In this document: one piece after another, positions 8,702 to 16,579 of the stretch
How the letters are laid out: each line of letters starts with the position of its first letter
How positions within the stretch are numbered: the first letter of the stretch is position 1
DNA from: an uncultured Clostridia bacterium
GTDB taxonomy: Bacteria > Bacillota > Clostridia > UMGS1810
NCBI GenBank assembly: GCA_934481345.1
Contig: CAKSPF010000001.1
Location: 372,001 to 436,000, forward strand
Direction: 5' to 3'
DNA length: 64,000 bases
Notes under the pieces: generated by a model
Told to the model about the DNA's origin: nothing
Database searches by the model: none
What the model saw: only the letters and a program-made list of their open reading frames with translations
Translations under genes and position numbers: made by a program

Positions 8702-9433
8702 TCAGCCGTTCATAAAACGCGACAAAAACTCTTTTGTTTCCGGATGTTTCGGCGCTGTAAATATTTCTTTGGGAGTTCCCTCCTCGCATATAACACCGTT
8801 GTGCATAAATACTACATGATTTGAAACATCTCTTGCAAATGCCATTTCATGAGTTACTATAATCATTGTAAGTCCCTCTTTGGCAATGTTTTTTATAACA
8901 TCCAGAACCTCGCCGACCATTTGCGGATCCAAAGCGGAGGTCGGTTCGTCAAAAAGTATGACATCGGGCTTCATGGAAAGTGCGCGCGCAATCGCAACCC
9001 TTTGTTTCTGACCGCCCGAAAGCTGCTTTGGCTTCGCATTTATATAAGGTGCCATACCAACCTTATCAAGATAATACATGGCTGTTTCTTTAGCTTCTTC
9101 TTTGCTTTTTTTCAGCACCTTGAGCTGGCCTATCATGCAATTTTTTAAAACCGACATGTTTTCAAAAAGGTTAAAGCTCTGAAAAACCATTTCAACTTTT
9201 GCGCGGTATGCCGGAATATTTTTTGTTTCAAGTATATTCTGACCGTTATAAATAATTTCGCCGCCGGAAGGCTCTTCCAAAAGGTTTATGCAGCGGAGCA
9301 TAGTTGATTTACCCGAACCGGACGAACCAATTATGCAGGTTACGTCACCTTTATTCACAGAGAAGTTTATATCCTTTAAAACCTCATTTTCACCAAAGGA
9401 TTTTTTTAATCCTTTAATTGAAATCACACTCAT
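8702..9433 (-). CDS. Amino acid ABC transporter ATP-binding protein (probable lysine)
   Basis: A 243-aa ATPase of the polar amino acid uptake family (GlnQ/HisP type). Walker A GSSGSGKST (residues about 36-44), Q-loop MVFQSFNLF, signature LSGGQKQR, Walker B VILFDEPTSALD and the switch His in THEMAFARD are all present. It overlaps the permease gene by 4 nt and is the last gene of a binding protein-permease-ATPase operon. The upstream lysine riboswitch argues that the transported substrate is lysine. Confidence 0.95.
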   Translation of the reverse strand: MSVISIKGLKKSFGENEVLKDINFSVNKGDVTCIIGSSGSGKSTMLRCINLLEEPSGGEIIYNGQNILETKNIPAYRAKVEMVFQSFNLFENMSVLKNCMIGQLKVLKKSKEEAKETAMYYLDKVGMAPYINAKPKQLSGGQKQRVAIARALSMKPDVILFDEPTSALDPQMVGEVLDVIKNIAKEGLTMIIVTHEMAFARDVSNHVVFMHNGVICEEGTPKEIFTAPKHPETKEFLSRFMNG

Positions 9434-10206
9434 CTTGAAACCTCCTTTGCCGTAAAACTTTCATCCGGCATGGTTGACGAATGATGTATTATATAGGAAG
9501 AAGGTCCGTCAATTCTGCGCTCAATATACTTTAAAATCCGTGTAATTGTAAACGTCATTATAAAATAAACAACACAGGTTATAAAAAACACCTCAAAAGT
9601 TCTGAAAAGTGCGCCCTTAATATCCTTGGACACATAAAAAAGCTCAGAAACAGCTATAACATTAAGCACAGAGGTATCTTTTATATTAATTACAAATTCA
9701 TTGCTTGTGGCAGGAAGAATATTCCTTATTGCCTGCGGAATTATAACATAAAGCATAGTCTGCCGATGCGTCATGCCGACAGATGAAGCCGCTTCATACT
9801 GCCCTTTGTCAACGGAGTCAATTCCGCCGCGCACAATTTCCGACATATATGCACCGGTATTTATGGAAACAATGAATATTGCGGCGCTCAGCGGCGAAAG
9901 GTCTATATTGAACCCTTCCATAAGTCCGTAATATATAACCATTGCCTGTACAATCATAGGAGTACCGCGGAAAATCTCAATATAAGCCGCCAAAATAAAG
10001 TTTAATATTCTAAATAATATTTTCTTAAATATATTATCGTTTTTTCTTATCGGTATAGTTCTTATAACACCTATAACAAGCCCGATGGCAAAGCCGATAA
10101 CCGTACCTATCAAAGCAATGTAAAGCGTCAGACCTGCTCCCTGCAAAAACTTAGGCCAGTATTTCTGCAATATAAGAACTACCCATTGCCAAAATGTTTT
10201 CTCCAT
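9430..10206 (-). CDS. Amino acid ABC transporter permease (probable lysine)
   Basis: A 258-aa inner-membrane permease of the HisM/GlnP type with about five membrane helices. The N-terminal GAGLTLYIALIGTVIGFAIG segment is typical, and the EAA loop appears as EAASSVGMTHRQTMLYVIIP, which couples to the ATPase. The C-terminal tail (from about residue 235) extends beyond the last helix. It starts 4 nt after the binding-protein gene and shares its transcript. Confidence 0.94.
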   Translation of the reverse strand: MEKTFWQWVVLILQKYWPKFLQGAGLTLYIALIGTVIGFAIGLVIGVIRTIPIRKNDNIFKKILFRILNFILAAYIEIFRGTPMIVQAMVIYYGLMEGFNIDLSPLSAAIFIVSINTGAYMSEIVRGGIDSVDKGQYEAASSVGMTHRQTMLYVIIPQAIRNILPATSNEFVINIKDTSVLNVIAVSELFYVSKDIKGALFRTFEVFFITCVVYFIMTFTITRILKYIERRIDGPSSYIIHHSSTMPDESFTAKEVSR

Positions 10207-10210
10207 AATT

Positions 10211-11053
10211 TTACTCCACTGTAGGCTGATTTGCTATTGCGTCATTCATTATTTTCTGGCGTTCTTCGTCCGATATTTCAGCCAAAGCGGCATTTACCTT
10301 TTCGGTAAGCTTGCTGCCTTTTTTAACGCCGACAGCTATAGATACTTCGTCTTCGTCATATTCAAAATTTCCTTCGTCACCAAACTCAACAAATGAAAGC
10401 TCCGGGTTTGTGGCAACAGCGGAAAGTGCGCCCGGTCTTTCGGAAATATAACCGTCTATTTTGCCCGAAGAAAGAGCAACAGTCATGGTCGGGAAGTCCT
10501 CTAATGCCGTCTGTTTGTCTATTCCCTTCATCTGATCAAGAACGCTGTAGTGGAATGTATTGAGCTGTCCTGTAAGCTTTGCGCCGGCAAAATCATTGAT
10601 GGTTTTTGCATTTGCATACGGACCGTCCTTTTTTACAACGACAACCAGGTCAGATGTATAGTAGTTATCGGAAAAGTCTATTGATTCCTTGCGTTCCTTG
10701 GTTGCCGACATACCTGCGATAATCAAATCTATTTTGCCGGATGTGAGAGCCGGAAGAAGACCTTCCCAGTCTGTTTTTACTATTTCAAGCTTTTTGCCCA
10801 TGCTGTCAGCTATTTTTTTTGCAATCTGAACATCATATCCACCGGCATAATCGGAAGAACCGTTAATTTTAACTGCGCCGTTTGAGTCGTCAGACTGCGT
10901 CCAGTTAAACGGAGCGTAACCGCACTCCATACCGACTTTAAGCGAATCGCTTTCGCTGCCGCCGTTTGTTTCGGAGTTACCGCCCTTTGAGCCGCATGCG
11001 CCCAGTGACAAAACCAAAGCCGCCGCAAGTAAAACAGAAATAATTTTTTTCAT
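10211..11053 (-). CDS. Amino acid ABC transporter substrate-binding lipoprotein (probable lysine)
   Basis: A 280-aa extracellular binding protein of SBP family 3. The signal peptide MKKIISVLLAAALVLSLGAC ends in a lipobox with C20 as the lipidation site, so it is membrane-tethered. The mature part has the family's opening LKVGMECGYAPFNW, then GGYDVQIAKKIADSMGKKLE and DLIIAGMSATKERKESIDFS, the last carrying the residues that bind the alpha-amino/carboxyl group. It is the first gene of the operon and follows a lysine riboswitch with its terminator about 40 nt upstream. Lysine specificity is inferred from the riboswitch, not from the pocket. Confidence 0.95.
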   Translation of the reverse strand: MKKIISVLLAAALVLSLGACGSKGGNSETNGGSESDSLKVGMECGYAPFNWTQSDDSNGAVKINGSSDYAGGYDVQIAKKIADSMGKKLEIVKTDWEGLLPALTSGKIDLIIAGMSATKERKESIDFSDNYYTSDLVVVVKKDGPYANAKTINDFAGAKLTGQLNTFHYSVLDQMKGIDKQTALEDFPTMTVALSSGKIDGYISERPGALSAVATNPELSFVEFGDEGNFEYDEDEVSIAVGVKKGSKLTEKVNAALAEISDEERQKIMNDAIANQPTVE

Positions 11054-11093
11054 ATGTCATACCACCTTTTAGTTTTTTATATATTTTTTCAGC

Positions 11094-11138
11094 AAACAAA
11101 AAGCCGTGAACGCTTAATAGTTAAACGTACACGGCTTA
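11094..11138 (-). terminator. Riboswitch-controlled terminator
   Basis: Minus-strand hairpin with an AAGCCGTG/CACGGCTT stem followed by TTTTTGTTT. Its ascending arm/loop holds TTAACTA (minus sense; plus coordinates 11118-11124), which can instead pair with TAGTTAA (11159-11165) from the 3' strand of riboswitch helix P1. This is the expression platform. Confidence 0.9.
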
Positions 11139-11158
11139 AATAACTAAAACCAAAATAC

Positions 11159-11333
11159 TTAACTACGGATAGCGCTTCACAATTGTGACAGTCTGCAACA
11201 TATTCTACTGCAGCCCAACACCCGGCTTTGTGGCAACAAGCCCGGCATTTCGGCGGTATTTCCTTTCAGCCTGCCATGATTGCCATCATACCGGACAGAC
11301 CTAATAATAAGTACCGCGCCTCTACCATTAGTT
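11159..11333 (-). promoter_or_regulatory. Lysine riboswitch (L box)
   Basis: Upstream leader of the ABC operon with conserved L-box blocks in order on the minus strand: GGTAGAGGCGCGG at the start of P2, GAAAGGAAAT followed by CCGCCGAAATG, GTTGGGCTGCAG and finally GCAGACTGTCAC. P1 is formed by AACTAATGGTAG (11333-11322) and CTATCCGTAGTT (about 11170-11159). Lysine binding would stabilise P1, sequester TAGTTAA and allow the terminator at 11094-11138 to form, so the transporter is off when lysine is plentiful. I recognise the block pattern; covariance-model scoring was not done. Confidence 0.93.
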
Positions 11334-11362
11334 GTTTTTTGAAACAAATATATTTTTTATAT

Positions 11363-11391
11363 ATTATTTCACAATTATACCATGTTGTCAA
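11363..11391 (-). promoter_or_regulatory. Promoter of the lysine transporter operon
   Basis: Minus-strand TTGACA (11391-11386), 17-nt spacer, AATAAT (11368-11363). The predicted start site lies about 25 nt upstream of the riboswitch. A TATAAT (11379-11374) close to the -35 could serve an alternative start. Confidence 0.75.
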
Positions 11392-11492
11392 GAGTTTAAA
11401 TAAATTTTGGTGTTTTTCTACAAAAAACTCAAAAATACAATGCAATATTCTGTTTTTTATCAAAAATACTTTGCTGTTATAAAATTTGATTG

Positions 11493-11580
11493 CTTTTTCA
11501 AAAGAAAAACCCTTATTCATAAATTCCTCTTTTGCGGCACTGTGTATAAGCAAAAGAGTTGATTCATTATCACTATTCAT
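11493..11580 (-). pseudogene. 5' stub of a TetR-family regulator gene
   Basis: An ORF starts at 11580 with a good RBS (GAGGTG 5 nt upstream). Its first 29 residues read like the opening of a TetR regulator: the segment LLLIHSAAKEEFMNKGFSFEKA matches the first helix pattern before the helix-turn-helix. After that the frame loses any TetR character and runs into the riboswitch promoter, so the helix-turn-helix and ligand domain are gone. I interpret it as a gene remnant left by a deletion that joined it to the transporter leader. It might be translated to a meaningless peptide. Confidence 0.55.
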
Positions 11581-11675
11581 TTAAGCACCTCATATAACAC
11601 AAAGCTACGGATATGTCAATATTTTTTTGATAAAAATATAATGAAATTATTACGGGCAGCCTTGATAAAATAATA

Positions 11676-11718
11676 TCAAAAAAGCCCTGCAAGCGAAACA
11701 TATCGCTTACAAGGCTTT
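11676..11718 (-). terminator. Terminator after tsf
   Basis: A 16-bp stem with two G-U type positions (AAAGCC...GCGA with TCGC...GGCTTT) is followed by a T tract on the minus strand. Confidence 0.88.
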
Positions 11719-11733
11719 AAAATTTAAAATAAA

Positions 11734-12645
11734 TTATTTTATCATGCTTGCAACTTCGTCTGCAAAATTGTCTTCTCTCTTTTCAAGGCCTTCGCCCTTT
11801 TCAAATCTTACAAACGATTTGATTGCAACAGAACCGCCAAGCTCTTTTGCAACATTTTCAACGTATTTTTTAACCGTCAAATCAGGATCCTTAACAAATT
11901 CCTGATCAACAAGGCATATTTCCTTATAGAATTTTCTTATACGTCCTGCAACCATTTTTTCAGCGATATTTGCAGGTTTACCCTCATTAAGAGCCTGCTG
12001 TGTGAGGATTTCTTTTTCCTTTTCAACAACGTCTGCCGGAACTTCTTCTTCGCATACATACTGCGGATTAACAGCGGCAATCTGCATGCAAACGTCTTTT
12101 GCCATTGTATTGAACGCATCGCTTGCTGCAACATCCGTATCAAAGTTAACCAAAACGCCTATTCTTCCGTCGCCGTGGATATATGCCGCAACATTGCCTT
12201 CATATCTTGCAAATCTTCTTATGTTCATGTTCTCGCCGATTGTAAGAATTTTCTCACGAAGCATTTCTTCAACAGTCATTTCGCTGTCGGGATAGGTAAG
12301 CTTCAAAAGTGCGTCAACATCAGCCGGGTTGCTGTCTGCAACGAGCTTTGCAAGAGCTGCTACAAATGCCTTAAAATCAGCATTCTTACCAACGAAGTCT
12401 GTTTCTGAGTTAACTTCGATTACAGCGCCTATTTTGCCGTCTGCACTTACATATGCGTCTACAAGACCTTCGGCAGCAATTCTGCCTGCTTTTTTAGCAG
12501 CGGCTGCAAGTCCTTTTTCTCTCAAAAATTCTATAGCTTTATCAACGTCACCGTCTGATTCTGTAAGGGCTTTTTTGCAGTCCATCATTCCACAGCCGGT
12601 TCTCTCTCTTAAATCCTTAACATCTTTTGCTGTAAAATTAGCCAT
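11734..12645 (-). CDS. tsf: Translation elongation factor Ts
   Basis: A 303-aa guanine nucleotide exchange factor for EF-Tu. The N-terminal UBA-like domain (VKDLRERTGCGMMDCKKAL, residues about 8-26) and the EF-Tu-contacting TDFVGKN motif (about 82-88) are visible. The gene is 20 nt downstream of rpsB, the universal arrangement. Unlike many bacteria, pyrH and frr do not follow; a terminator does. Confidence 0.98.
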   Translation of the reverse strand: MANFTAKDVKDLRERTGCGMMDCKKALTESDGDVDKAIEFLREKGLAAAAKKAGRIAAEGLVDAYVSADGKIGAVIEVNSETDFVGKNADFKAFVAALAKLVADSNPADVDALLKLTYPDSEMTVEEMLREKILTIGENMNIRRFARYEGNVAAYIHGDGRIGVLVNFDTDVAASDAFNTMAKDVCMQIAAVNPQYVCEEEVPADVVEKEKEILTQQALNEGKPANIAEKMVAGRIRKFYKEICLVDQEFVKDPDLTVKKYVENVAKELGGSVAIKSFVRFEKGEGLEKREDNFADEVASMIK

Positions 12646-12665
12646 TATCTATATCCTCCAAACAA

Positions 12666-13415
12666 TTATTCAGCGTCCTGTGCTTCTGCTTCGGCATCGT
12701 CTGCGCCTTCAGCAGCTTCCATAACAGCGTCTTCACCCTGTCTGCCTTCGATTACCGCATTAGCCATTGTTGATGCAATGAGCTTAACGGCTCTGATAGC
12801 GTCATCATTACCCGGAATTACATAATCTACTTCTTCAGGGTCGCAGTTGGTATCAACTATAGCAACAACCGGTATGCCGAGCTTCTTAGCTTCTGCAACG
12901 GCGATTTTTTCTTTTCTCGGGTCTACGACAAAAAGTGCGCCCGGGAGCTTCTTCATATCTTTAATACCGCCGAGATATTTCTCGAGCTTTTCTATTTCAA
13001 GTTTAAGCTTTGTAGCTTCTTTCTTTGTAAGAAGGTCAAAAGTGCCGTCTTCTTCCATTTTCTTAAGCTGGTTGAGTCTTTCAATTCTCTTCTGAATTGT
13101 TTTAAAGTTAGTAAGCATACCGCCGAGCCATCTTGCATTTACATAATACATTCCTACTCTCTCTGCTTCTTCCTTAATTGACTCCTGAGCCTGCTTCTTT
13201 GTGCCGACAAAAAGAATTGATTCGCCGCTTTCTGCAACTTCTTTGATGAAGTCATAAGCTTCTACAATCTTTTTAACGGTTTTCTGAAGATTGATAATAT
13301 ATATACCGTTTCTTTCAGTATATATATACTCTGCCATCTTAGGGTTCCATCTTCTTGTCTGGTGACCGAAGTGAACACCTGCCTCCAACAACTGTTTCAT
13401 AGTAATAACTGACAT
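12666..13415 (-). CDS. rpsB: 30S ribosomal protein S2
   Basis: A 249-aa small-subunit ribosomal protein. Diagnostic segments are MKQLLEAGVHFGHQTRRWNPKM at the N-terminus, YVNARWLGGMLTNFKT and the PGNDDAIRAVKLI tract. An acidic Ala/Glu/Asp-rich C-terminal tail follows, as in other Clostridia. The start at 13415 is chosen from GGAGGTG 8 nt upstream; the frame is open for 19 more codons but without an RBS. It forms an rpsB-tsf operon. Confidence 0.98.
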   Translation of the reverse strand: MSVITMKQLLEAGVHFGHQTRRWNPKMAEYIYTERNGIYIINLQKTVKKIVEAYDFIKEVAESGESILFVGTKKQAQESIKEEAERVGMYYVNARWLGGMLTNFKTIQKRIERLNQLKKMEEDGTFDLLTKKEATKLKLEIEKLEKYLGGIKDMKKLPGALFVVDPRKEKIAVAEAKKLGIPVVAIVDTNCDPEEVDYVIPGNDDAIRAVKLIASTMANAVIEGRQGEDAVMEAAEGADDAEAEAQDAE

Positions 13416-13540
13416 ATTAAAACACCTCCAAAATTTTTTACCCTCCATATGCTTCACCTGCCGCAAAGACACCGAGAACTATGTCGTATTCCGGTGCAAA
13501 CCTCTGCCGCATCGGCATATGTGTGTATTAACCGCATAAT

Positions 13541-13569
13541 ATTTTAACACAAGCCCCCGTAAAATGCAA
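13541..13569 (-). promoter_or_regulatory. rpsB-tsf promoter
   Basis: Minus-strand TTGCAT (13569-13564), 17-nt spacer, TAAAAT (13546-13541). The leader to rpsB is about 120 nt and contains GCACCG/CGGTGT and several GC-rich pairable blocks (about 13455-13520), so an autoregulatory r-protein leader is possible. Confidence 0.75.
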
Positions 13570-13680
13570 GCTTTTTTTTCGTTTTTGCCGATTTTTTTTG
13601 GATTTTTTTGCAAAAATATTATTTCCCATATTTTTTTAAATAAAAATGAATATTTATTTTGTATCGGTTAACAATATGTA

Positions 13681-13698
13681 TTGCATAAATCAATGCAA
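13681..13698 (+). promoter_or_regulatory. Palindrome upstream of Asn/Gln-rich gene
   Basis: TTGCAT-N6-ATGCAA is a perfect inverted repeat 28 nt before the microprotein start. It may be an operator; the -35-like TTGCAT with TAATAT 17 nt on would place the start site inside the RBS, so I do not call it a promoter. Confidence 0.35.
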
Positions 13699-13725
13699 AC
13701 TTTTAATATTGAAAGGATGACTGTC

Positions 13726-13851
13726 ATGTCAGAAAATCAGAACAATAACCAGAGAAACAATCAGAACAATCAGAACAACAACCAAAAAAATAATCAGAAC
13801 AACAAAAACAACCAGAACAATCAGAAAAACAACCAGAACAACAACTTCTAA
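13726..13851 (+). CDS. Asn/Gln-rich 41-aa microprotein
   Basis: Short gene between divergent rpsB and convergent lactate dehydrogenase. AAAGGA lies 8 nt before the ATG at 13726 and a strong terminator follows 20 nt after the stop, so it looks like a complete transcription unit. The protein has 24 Asn and 9 Gln of 41 residues, starting MSENQNNNQRNNQ and ending NNQNNNF, built from imperfect NNQ repeats with scattered Lys/Arg. It has no signal peptide or membrane helix. Codons alternate AAT/AAC and CAG/CAA, so the protein composition rather than the DNA repeat seems conserved. I do not recognise a characterised family; a spore-associated low-complexity protein is one guess. Confidence 0.8.
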   Translation: MSENQNNNQRNNQNNQNNNQKNNQNNKNNQNNQKNNQNNNF

Positions 13852-13870
13852 TCACGTTTTGGTATCAGCG

Positions 13871-13918
13871 GATAAAAGCACAGGCATATTTAAACCTGTG
13901 CTTTTATCTGTTTTTTTA
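13871..13918 (+). terminator. Terminator after the Asn/Gln-rich gene
   Basis: GATAAAAGCACAGG pairs with CCTGTGCTTTTATC (14 bp) and is followed by TGTTTTTTTATT. It also lies downstream of the minus-strand lactate dehydrogenase gene. Confidence 0.92.
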
Positions 13919-13962
13919 TTCTACTGTAAGTACAAGCCGCAATCGGCTTGATTCACACCGAT

Positions 13963-15372
13963 TCATAAAATTTTTGCACAAACCTTGCCCGGATTTAAAA
14001 TGTTTTTATCATCCACGGCAAGCTTTATCGCACGCATAAGCTCCATGGCGTCACTGCTTACCGACTCGCTGAGATACGGTCTTTTTACATAGCCGATGCC
14101 GTGTTCTCCCGAAACCTCGCCGCAAAGCTCCTTTGCCTTTTTATAGAGCAAATTCATACCGTCGTTTAATTTTTGTTTCCACAGAACATCGTCCAGATTG
14201 TCGCGAAGAAGATAAATATGCAGATTCCCGTCGCCTGCATGACCGAAGTATTTAATGCGGATACCGATTTCGTCCTGCACCTTCTGCGTGTATTCAACCA
14301 TTTCATTTACCCTGCTGCGAGGCACAACCACGTCAACCTCGTCCATTTCCGTCGTGCTGTTCTTTATAGCCTCAAGGAAAGCTCCGCGCGCCTTCCACAC
14401 AAGCTCCGAGCGTTCTTCCGTATCCATAATAAACACATCGGCTGCGCCCTGTTTCAGACAAATTTCGGCAACTTTTTCATAATCGGCTTCTATTTCCTGC
14501 TTTGATGCTCCGTCAAATTTCAGCAGCAGGTATGCGTCCGAGCCGGAATCCGGGAAGCTGCATCCCAGATATTCCTCTGCCGCTTCTATAACCTCGCGCT
14601 GCATAAATTCAACTGCGGTCGGAATTGATTTTGATTTTATAATAAGCGGTACGGTATCTATGGCCTGTTTTAAGCTTTTGAATGGCACAAGCAGACTGAT
14701 TGTTTTCCGTGGAAGCGGAATAAGCTTTAAAACCGCCTTTGTAATTATGCCGAGAGTTCCCTCGGAGCCTACAAACAAATCCTTCAGCGAGTATCCGGAG
14801 CTGTTTTTTACGATTTTACCGCCCGTATTAATTATTTTACCGTTCGGAAGGACTACCTCAAGCCCCATTACATAATCGCGCGTTACACCGTATTTAACGG
14901 CTCTCATACCGCCTGCGTTGGTGCTGATATTTCCGCCGATTGTCGCCGTTTTTTCGCCCGGATCCGGCGGATAAAGGAAATCGTGTTCCTCTGCGAAGGC
15001 GCCAAGCTCCATGAGCAGAACTCCGGGTTCTGCCGTAACCGTAAGATTTTCTTCGTCAAGCTCAAGTATTCTGTTCATGCCGGAGGTATCAATCACGATA
15101 CCCTTTTCGACCGGAACTGCCGCCCCGACAAGCCCCGTTCCCGCACCGCGGGGCGTTACCGGAATGTTATTTTCGTAAGCGTATTTCATTACCCGGGAAA
15201 TCTCATCGGCACTGCCTGCTTTGACAACAATATCGGGATATACGGAAACCGCGCCAAGCTCGTCGTGGCTGTATTCCTCGTTAATGCCATCTTTATATAA
15301 AACCCTTTCTTTATCGTTTATAATTGCAGATATTGCATTAAAGTCATTTTCATCAAAAACCTTGTAATTCAC
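13963..15372 (-). CDS. lctD: FAD-linked lactate dehydrogenase subunit (GlcD/LctD type)
   Basis: A 469-aa FAD-binding oxidoreductase of the GlcD/D-lactate dehydrogenase family. The FAD-binding domain has PVTPRGAGTGLVGAAVP and TIGGNISTNAGGMRAVKYG; the C-terminal cap ends with FGHAGDGNLHIY and GEVSGEHGIGYVKRPYL. It is preceded by etfB and etfA on the same strand. That set matches the electron-confurcating lactate dehydrogenase described in Acetobacterium (LctBCD), which oxidises lactate with NAD+ while co-oxidising reduced ferredoxin. A glycolate substrate cannot be excluded from sequence alone. Confidence 0.92.
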   Translation of the reverse strand: MNYKVFDENDFNAISAIINDKERVLYKDGINEEYSHDELGAVSVYPDIVVKAGSADEISRVMKYAYENNIPVTPRGAGTGLVGAAVPVEKGIVIDTSGMNRILELDEENLTVTAEPGVLLMELGAFAEEHDFLYPPDPGEKTATIGGNISTNAGGMRAVKYGVTRDYVMGLEVVLPNGKIINTGGKIVKNSSGYSLKDLFVGSEGTLGIITKAVLKLIPLPRKTISLLVPFKSLKQAIDTVPLIIKSKSIPTAVEFMQREVIEAAEEYLGCSFPDSGSDAYLLLKFDGASKQEIEADYEKVAEICLKQGAADVFIMDTEERSELVWKARGAFLEAIKNSTTEMDEVDVVVPRSRVNEMVEYTQKVQDEIGIRIKYFGHAGDGNLHIYLLRDNLDDVLWKQKLNDGMNLLYKKAKELCGEVSGEHGIGYVKRPYLSESVSSDAMELMRAIKLAVDDKNILNPGKVCAKIL

Positions 15373-15376
15373 CTTG

Positions 15377-16567
15377 TTACGCCTCCTTATTTGCAGTCAG
15401 ACCGTCTATGAGCTGCGGTATGATTTCGTAGATGTCGCCTACAATGCCGTAATGTGCAACCTTGAATATCGGAGCTTTTTCATCGGTATTTATTGCAAAG
15501 ATTTTTTCGGAGGAATTCATTCCTGCCGAAAACTGCACCGCACCTGAAACACCGCATGTAATGATAAGCTTCGGTCTTACCGTGCGTCCGCTGAGTCCTA
15601 TCTGCCGCCTTGCCTCAATCCAGCCGGCTTCTACCAGCGGTCTTGTGCAGGCAAGCTCTCCTCCGAGCAAATCCGCAAGCCTTTGCAGCATGCCGAGGTC
15701 GTCTTTTGTTTTAATGCCTCTGCCGGCAACCACGATAACGTCTGCGGCTTCGATTGATTTTACTTTTTCCTTTTTTACAACATCTATAATCTCAATGTCC
15801 GATTTAAGTTTTTCGGGTGCAATGCTGCATTTTGTAACGATACCGTGTTTTTCGTCCGATTTTTCCGCGCTGTCCATAACCTTATAGCGCACGGTTGCCA
15901 TCTGCGGACGGTTGTTCGGAGTTGAAATCTGCGCCATGATATTTCCGCCGAAAGCAGGACGTATCTGCACCAAATCAGTGTTTTCCTCTATATCGAGAAC
16001 AGTACAGTCTGCCGTAAGACCCGTCTTGAATCTTGCCGCAACGCGCGGTGCAAGCTGTCTGCCCACGGTAGTCGCACCAACCAGTATAACGCTCGGTTTA
16101 ATCTTGTTTATGCAGTCTTCAAAAACTGCCGTATAAGGCTCAATTCTGAAATTCTCAAGCTGCGGAAAATCATACACAAATACATTGTCTGCGCCGTAAT
16201 ACAAAAGCTGTTCCGCTTTTTGCGAAATACCGCTTCCCATAAAAAGGCAGTATACCTCATAACCAACCTTTGCGGCAAGCTCCTTCGCCTTGCCTATAAG
16301 CTCATATGTGACGGGATGTATTTCTCCGTCCACATGGTCTACATAGACCATTATCCCTTTCCACAGCGACTTATCGACGCTTACAGTCTTTTCTTCCGCA
16401 AACTCAACCTCGCCGTTTTTTGAATTTTTAACGCAGATTTTGCACATTTTGCATGCAGCATTGACAGCAACGGTTTTGCCGTCTGTTTCCAATGCCTTAA
16501 AAGGACAGACTTTAATAAATTCTTCCTTATTTGTTATTTTTTCATTATGTATAATCAAATTGCCCAT
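15377..16567 (-). CDS. etfA: Electron transfer flavoprotein alpha subunit with N-terminal ferredoxin-like domain
   Basis: A 396-aa EtfA. The C-terminal FAD domain is clear (RRQIGLSGRTVRPKL, then CGVSGAVQFSAGM, AINTDEKAPIFKVAHYGIVGD). The extra N-terminal ~60 residues contain CPFKAL followed by CKMCKICVKN, four cysteines spaced for a [4Fe-4S] cluster. This extension is characteristic of EtfA subunits of confurcating lactate dehydrogenase and related complexes (LctC). It lies 4 nt before the dehydrogenase gene and 12 nt after etfB. Confidence 0.95.
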   Translation of the reverse strand: MGNLIIHNEKITNKEEFIKVCPFKALETDGKTVAVNAACKMCKICVKNSKNGEVEFAEEKTVSVDKSLWKGIMVYVDHVDGEIHPVTYELIGKAKELAAKVGYEVYCLFMGSGISQKAEQLLYYGADNVFVYDFPQLENFRIEPYTAVFEDCINKIKPSVILVGATTVGRQLAPRVAARFKTGLTADCTVLDIEENTDLVQIRPAFGGNIMAQISTPNNRPQMATVRYKVMDSAEKSDEKHGIVTKCSIAPEKLKSDIEIIDVVKKEKVKSIEAADVIVVAGRGIKTKDDLGMLQRLADLLGGELACTRPLVEAGWIEARRQIGLSGRTVRPKLIITCGVSGAVQFSAGMNSSEKIFAINTDEKAPIFKVAHYGIVGDIYEIIPQLIDGLTANKEA

Positions 16568-16579
16568 ATCATTGCCCTC

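Noticed and set aside
11266..11580. A 104-codon minus-strand frame as a complete gene
   Set aside because: Beyond the first 29 codons it runs through the transporter promoter and into the riboswitch; only the TetR-like stub is kept.
13726..13851. Short tandem repeats as a CRISPR-like array
   Set aside because: The repeats are codon-level NNQ repeats in an ORF with an RBS; there are no constant repeats with unique spacers. No CRISPR array or cas gene was seen anywhere in the window.
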